From Brasenia schreberi (lineage: Eukaryota > Streptophyta > Magnoliopsida > Nymphaeales > Cabombaceae), in contig JAYKKT010000086.1 in NCBI GenBank assembly GCA_036023115.1, forward strand, positions 12,911,501 to 12,975,500: DNA of 64,000 bases, in the 5' to 3' direction. The notes under the pieces were generated by a model. The model saw only the letters and a list, made by a program, of their open reading frames with translations. It was not told the DNA's origin and did no database searches. The position numbers were made by a program, and so were the translations under genes. Positions within the stretch are counted from its first letter, which is position 1, and each line of letters starts with the position of its first letter. Positions 60,985 through 64,000 of the stretch are shown here, piece after piece.

Positions 60985-62519
60985 GGCCAAGGGATGCCTC
61001 TTTGCTGCAAACTTTCATGCATTTTGGCAAGCGAATGTTGGCCATTCTTGCCAAAATCTGTCCCATTCGTTTAAGGCAAGTGAAGTGTTGTTCATTCTTG
61101 CCGAATCAGTCATCTTGCTGTCTTTTGGCAAGTAGATCCAGTAAAAAGTGTGTTTACTCAATTTTGGTATTTAAGGCACGAATCATAAGTTGAGGCCCGA
61201 TTCCATTTTGAATTGGGGATTGACCAACACTAGCATGAGGGCTACTTCTCAATCCATCTCCAACTTTGGCCTTTCCCATGTCACCACCTATAGCAACTTT
61301 TGACTCTCCACTATCACACTTTCTTTTAAGGTGATTTAACTTTGACGGAGAGTCATGCAAACTTTTCTTGGCCTCTTCTAACTGATTGGTGTAATAGGAC
61401 AACCTCTTGGACAAATGCTCCTCTTCTTTCTTCCTGTGTTCGATCAAAGCGACCAATGCTTCTAACTGATACCTTCATGTTGCTCTCTGACAGTTTTCAT
61501 GTTACAGAGGATCCATGTAAAGGAATTCCACCTAGCGAAACTTTCCTTGATTGATTAATTATTGAGCTAATCATAAAGTTTTTGAATATAGGCCAACTTT
61601 ATTTATGACTAGTACCACCCTGCAAATTCAAACTTGAAGACCATATATATGAGCTTGGCCATATATATGAACTTTGTAGATAGTATCGATTAGTTCTTGT
61701 ATTTCCATGTTCATGAAATATGGTGGTCTTCTATTTGACTTGCTTACTGGTTCGGCTGGCAAAATATGGTAAGTGGGCATTGCTTGTGGTTAAAGCCACA
61801 CGTGTCTGCTTCATTCCATATTGAAATCAATCGATCTTGGTAAGTAATCCATGATAAAATCGGTCAACCCTTAGTAGCTTGGTGACCAGGCTAGGTATGG
61901 AAAGTCACCTTGTTCCTTCTATGTTGAAGTTGGCAAGGATTGGTGACTTACCAAATTGCATACCGAAGCCACCTACGTCCCAGTCACATGACTCATTTAT
62001 GCCGAAATTGGTAAGTTTCCTCTTGGTGACTTGCCAAATTGAGCATCACAACTTTGCGAATCATGCATCACTTTTCTTTCTCTTGGATGATAACGACTTT
62101 CTCTTCTTGAGCATCGGCTTTCCTTCTTGGACATCAGCTTTCCGTCTCTGACGCCGACCTTTTTTTTTTGACGCCGACCTTCATTTCTTAAATGTCGATG
62201 TTCCTTTTTAATACCTGAAACTAAAAATGGCATGTTACCTTGCCCAACAACGCCAAAATTGGTAGGTGCTCGGTCGTTGCTTTTTTTGTTCATGCCATCT
62301 CCTCTTTCCGAGAATTTGCCTCCTTCCGGTCCGAATTTTATATATGGCAGGTTTCAAACACTTTATATAAAAACAAACATTTTACATTTGAAAACATCAA
62401 ATTTAATGAAATCTTCAAATATTATTTTGGAAAAGCACTGGGTTTCATTCCCAGTTTTTGTTTGCAAGGGTGACCTACTTTTGCTCCGTGAGTCAGTTTA
62501 TAACCACATTGACAATTTA

Positions 62520-62695
62520 ACCCTTTTCATGGGTATAGGGTATCAAACCACTTCAACGGGTGTAGGGTATCGAACCACTTTAACCACTTCAATAGGTGTA
62601 GGGTATCGAACCACTTTAACCACTTTAACGGGTGTAGGGTATCGAACCACTTTAACCACTTTAATAGGTGTATGGTATCAAATCACTTTAACCCT
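62520..62695 (-). repeat. minisatellite of about 37 bp in the copy 2 LTR
   Basis: Units of GGGTGTAGGGTATCGAACCA with CTTTAACCACTT repeat about four to five times. This is the longer counterpart of the array at 23937-24050. Confidence 0.88.
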
Positions 62696-64000
62696 GGGTA
62701 TTAGGTCTCGAAATGAGACTATTCTCGACTGGGCAAATTTCTGAGGTATGGTTTGAATTTAATTTGTTTATGAATATTAAAGGTTTTAGAATTTCATAAA
62801 TTTATCAATTTGCAAATATTTTTGGGTTTGATTCCTAATGTTATCTTTTTCATTTGTTTATATAAAAAGAATTGTTTGAAATCATCATTTCTTTAAAGGC
62901 AAACATTTAAAAAGGCAGAATCCTACCAATTTGGTCATGTGGGCAAAATAGTCATTTTTATACAATTTTGTCCAAATTTTATTTCTTTTGAAAGGAATGT
63001 AATATATCATCATTTTGAGGTTGCTAGAAAATTTTGATGCCAAAATGAGTTCATTTGATGTATTTTTATTTAAAAACTCAAAGTTGCCAAAAAAAGCAAA
63101 ATTTCTAAAAGATGAAAATTCTTTATTTTGAATTTTTTTTGGGTGTTTACACTATGCTTGATGCCTTGCTCTTGTTCAATCATCTAGGCAGACCTGAATT
63201 TTCAATGTCCAAGGTTGTGAGTTATAACAATGTCCGTTTAATATATTTTCACTTGTACTAAATACTTACTCAATACCAAGAATTGAAGTTGAAACAAGAA
63301 TCACATCCTAAGAACTTCAAGATAAAATAGGATAAGCAAGTTCATGCTCTCTCCACCATTTTAAAGGAGTCAATTTGTCTTCACCTTCATCATTTCTAAA
63401 TTCATGAAAATCATAATGAGTAACAATATATACCTCAAATTCGGTTGAATCCACATATTTTGGATACTTTCTAAGCCTCAATTTCAAAATATGACCAAAT
63501 AACTTATCGCTAAAAGATGAGGATGTATGATTGCTATTACTTTCTTTTTCTACCTATGAAACAATATGACTATGTGAAGAACTATAATCAATATATAGAT
63601 CGATGTTGAATAACTAGTTATACTGCTGATATCCTTAAGTTCATCTAATGAAGAATATTATAATAAGTGGTCAATAACTTTTTTAGGCCTTCTATGTTAA
63701 TCTAGGGTCTAATGCAACAACTAATCTAATAGTAGGAAGATTTGTGTAATGATCTCCTCTACACTATGAGTTAAGGAGTTGTATGAAATTGTGATAATGT
63801 ATAAACTAGTTTTGAAGCTTGATAAATGAACAAATGGAAGGTTAGATAATAATCACCAAATAATACATTATTAAAATAGATAAAAGATCCAAAAGACTCA
63901 TACAAATATCCCAATTAGACTAAAAAAAATGGCTATAGAAAATGAAGGTGCATAAGCTCCATTAATAGGTCTTTCTTTATATAGCATAATCACGGACAAT

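Larger units (their letters stand above)
59673..63151 (-). repeat. long solo LTR, copy 2 (3.5 kb)
   Basis: On the plus strand it runs from TGTAGACGTG (59673) to GGGTGTTTACA (63151); its own direction is minus. A perfect 5-bp duplication CTATG flanks it at 59668-59672 and 63152-63156. It is homologous to 23457-26348, and the length difference comes partly from minisatellites. No internal region or second LTR adjoins it, so it is a solo LTR. It sits in the C-terminal coding part of hAT2. Confidence 0.9.
59572..63900 (-). pseudogene. hAT2 transposase C-terminal part, split by a solo LTR
   Basis: Minus-strand pieces at 63157 to about 63760 and at 59572-59672 belong to one transposase of the RICESLEEPER-like hAT group. 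The right piece reads VVALDPRL (about 63710), the FGHILKLRLRKYPKYVDSTE region, KLTPLKWWREHELAYPILS (dimerisation domain, about 63340-63395), VFSTSENILNGHC and QVCLDD...TRARHQA. After the LTR the frame resumes at 59672 with EHEVPVGIYMRDVYITEGE and stops at 59572. Dead: stops replace residues after PILS, after LGIE, at the expected Trp after CLDD and at the LTR junction. The transposase continues toward the right window edge. Confidence 0.8.

Noticed and set aside
62232..62744. 170-codon open frame with a repeated GVGYRTTLTTL peptide
   Set aside because: The repeats are the LTR minisatellite; the homologous stretch in copy 1 has no such open frame in any strand-consistent way.

Overview
The window reads as nuclear DNA of a flowering plant. 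It is AT-rich, the host genes are split by GT-AG introns, and most of the sequence is transposable elements of plant type: Ty1/copia, Ty3/gypsy, RTE-clade LINEs ending in (TTG)n, hAT transposases, very long solo LTRs and a non-autonomous LTR element primed by initiator tRNA-Met. I cannot name the species. There is no operon structure, rRNA, tRNA or CRISPR array. Nearly all annotation comes from reading translations and matching family motifs by eye.

Layout. 1-1602: decayed copia pol plus 3' LTR. 2919-13595 (minus): the only convincing intact host gene, an LRRC40-like leucine-rich-repeat gene. Ten exons keep an open frame of 264 codons and the gene runs off the left edge. Its intron 4 is 8.6 kb because two RTE LINEs (A and D) inserted there, and two more (B and C) inserted into A. 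14.4-16.1 kb: a head-to-head pair of diverged LTR ends. 18.2 and 21.2 kb: perfect short tandem duplications. 22.1-22.8 kb: exon-like minus-strand reading frames I do not recognise. 23457-26348 and 59673-63151: two solo LTRs of one family, about 3 kb each and opposite in orientation. 31085-37290 (minus): a decayed Ty3/gypsy element with both LTRs, and behind it the pol tail of a second copy. 42.8 kb: another perfect tandem duplication.

44-56.4 kb appears to be one old hAT element. It has similar ends at 43997 and 56445 and carries a DUF659/BED-type transposase pseudogene (about 50904-55040, minus), into which RTE copy E inserted. On the 3' side of the transposase lie exons 2-6 of a broken MED13 (Mediator subunit) gene fragment. 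A complete non-autonomous LTR element (45938-50422, TSD TTAAC) inserted between the MED13 fragment and the transposase gene. At the right edge, a second hAT transposase (minus) is split by the 59673-63151 solo LTR, whose TSD is CTATG.

The main interest is the insertion history, which target-site duplications make readable, and three composite structures: the intronic inverted RTE repeat, the non-coding LTR element filled with satellite-like tandem repeats, and the hAT/MED13 association. I found no new enzymatic system. The host genes that can be named are LRRC40-like and MED13 (fragment only).
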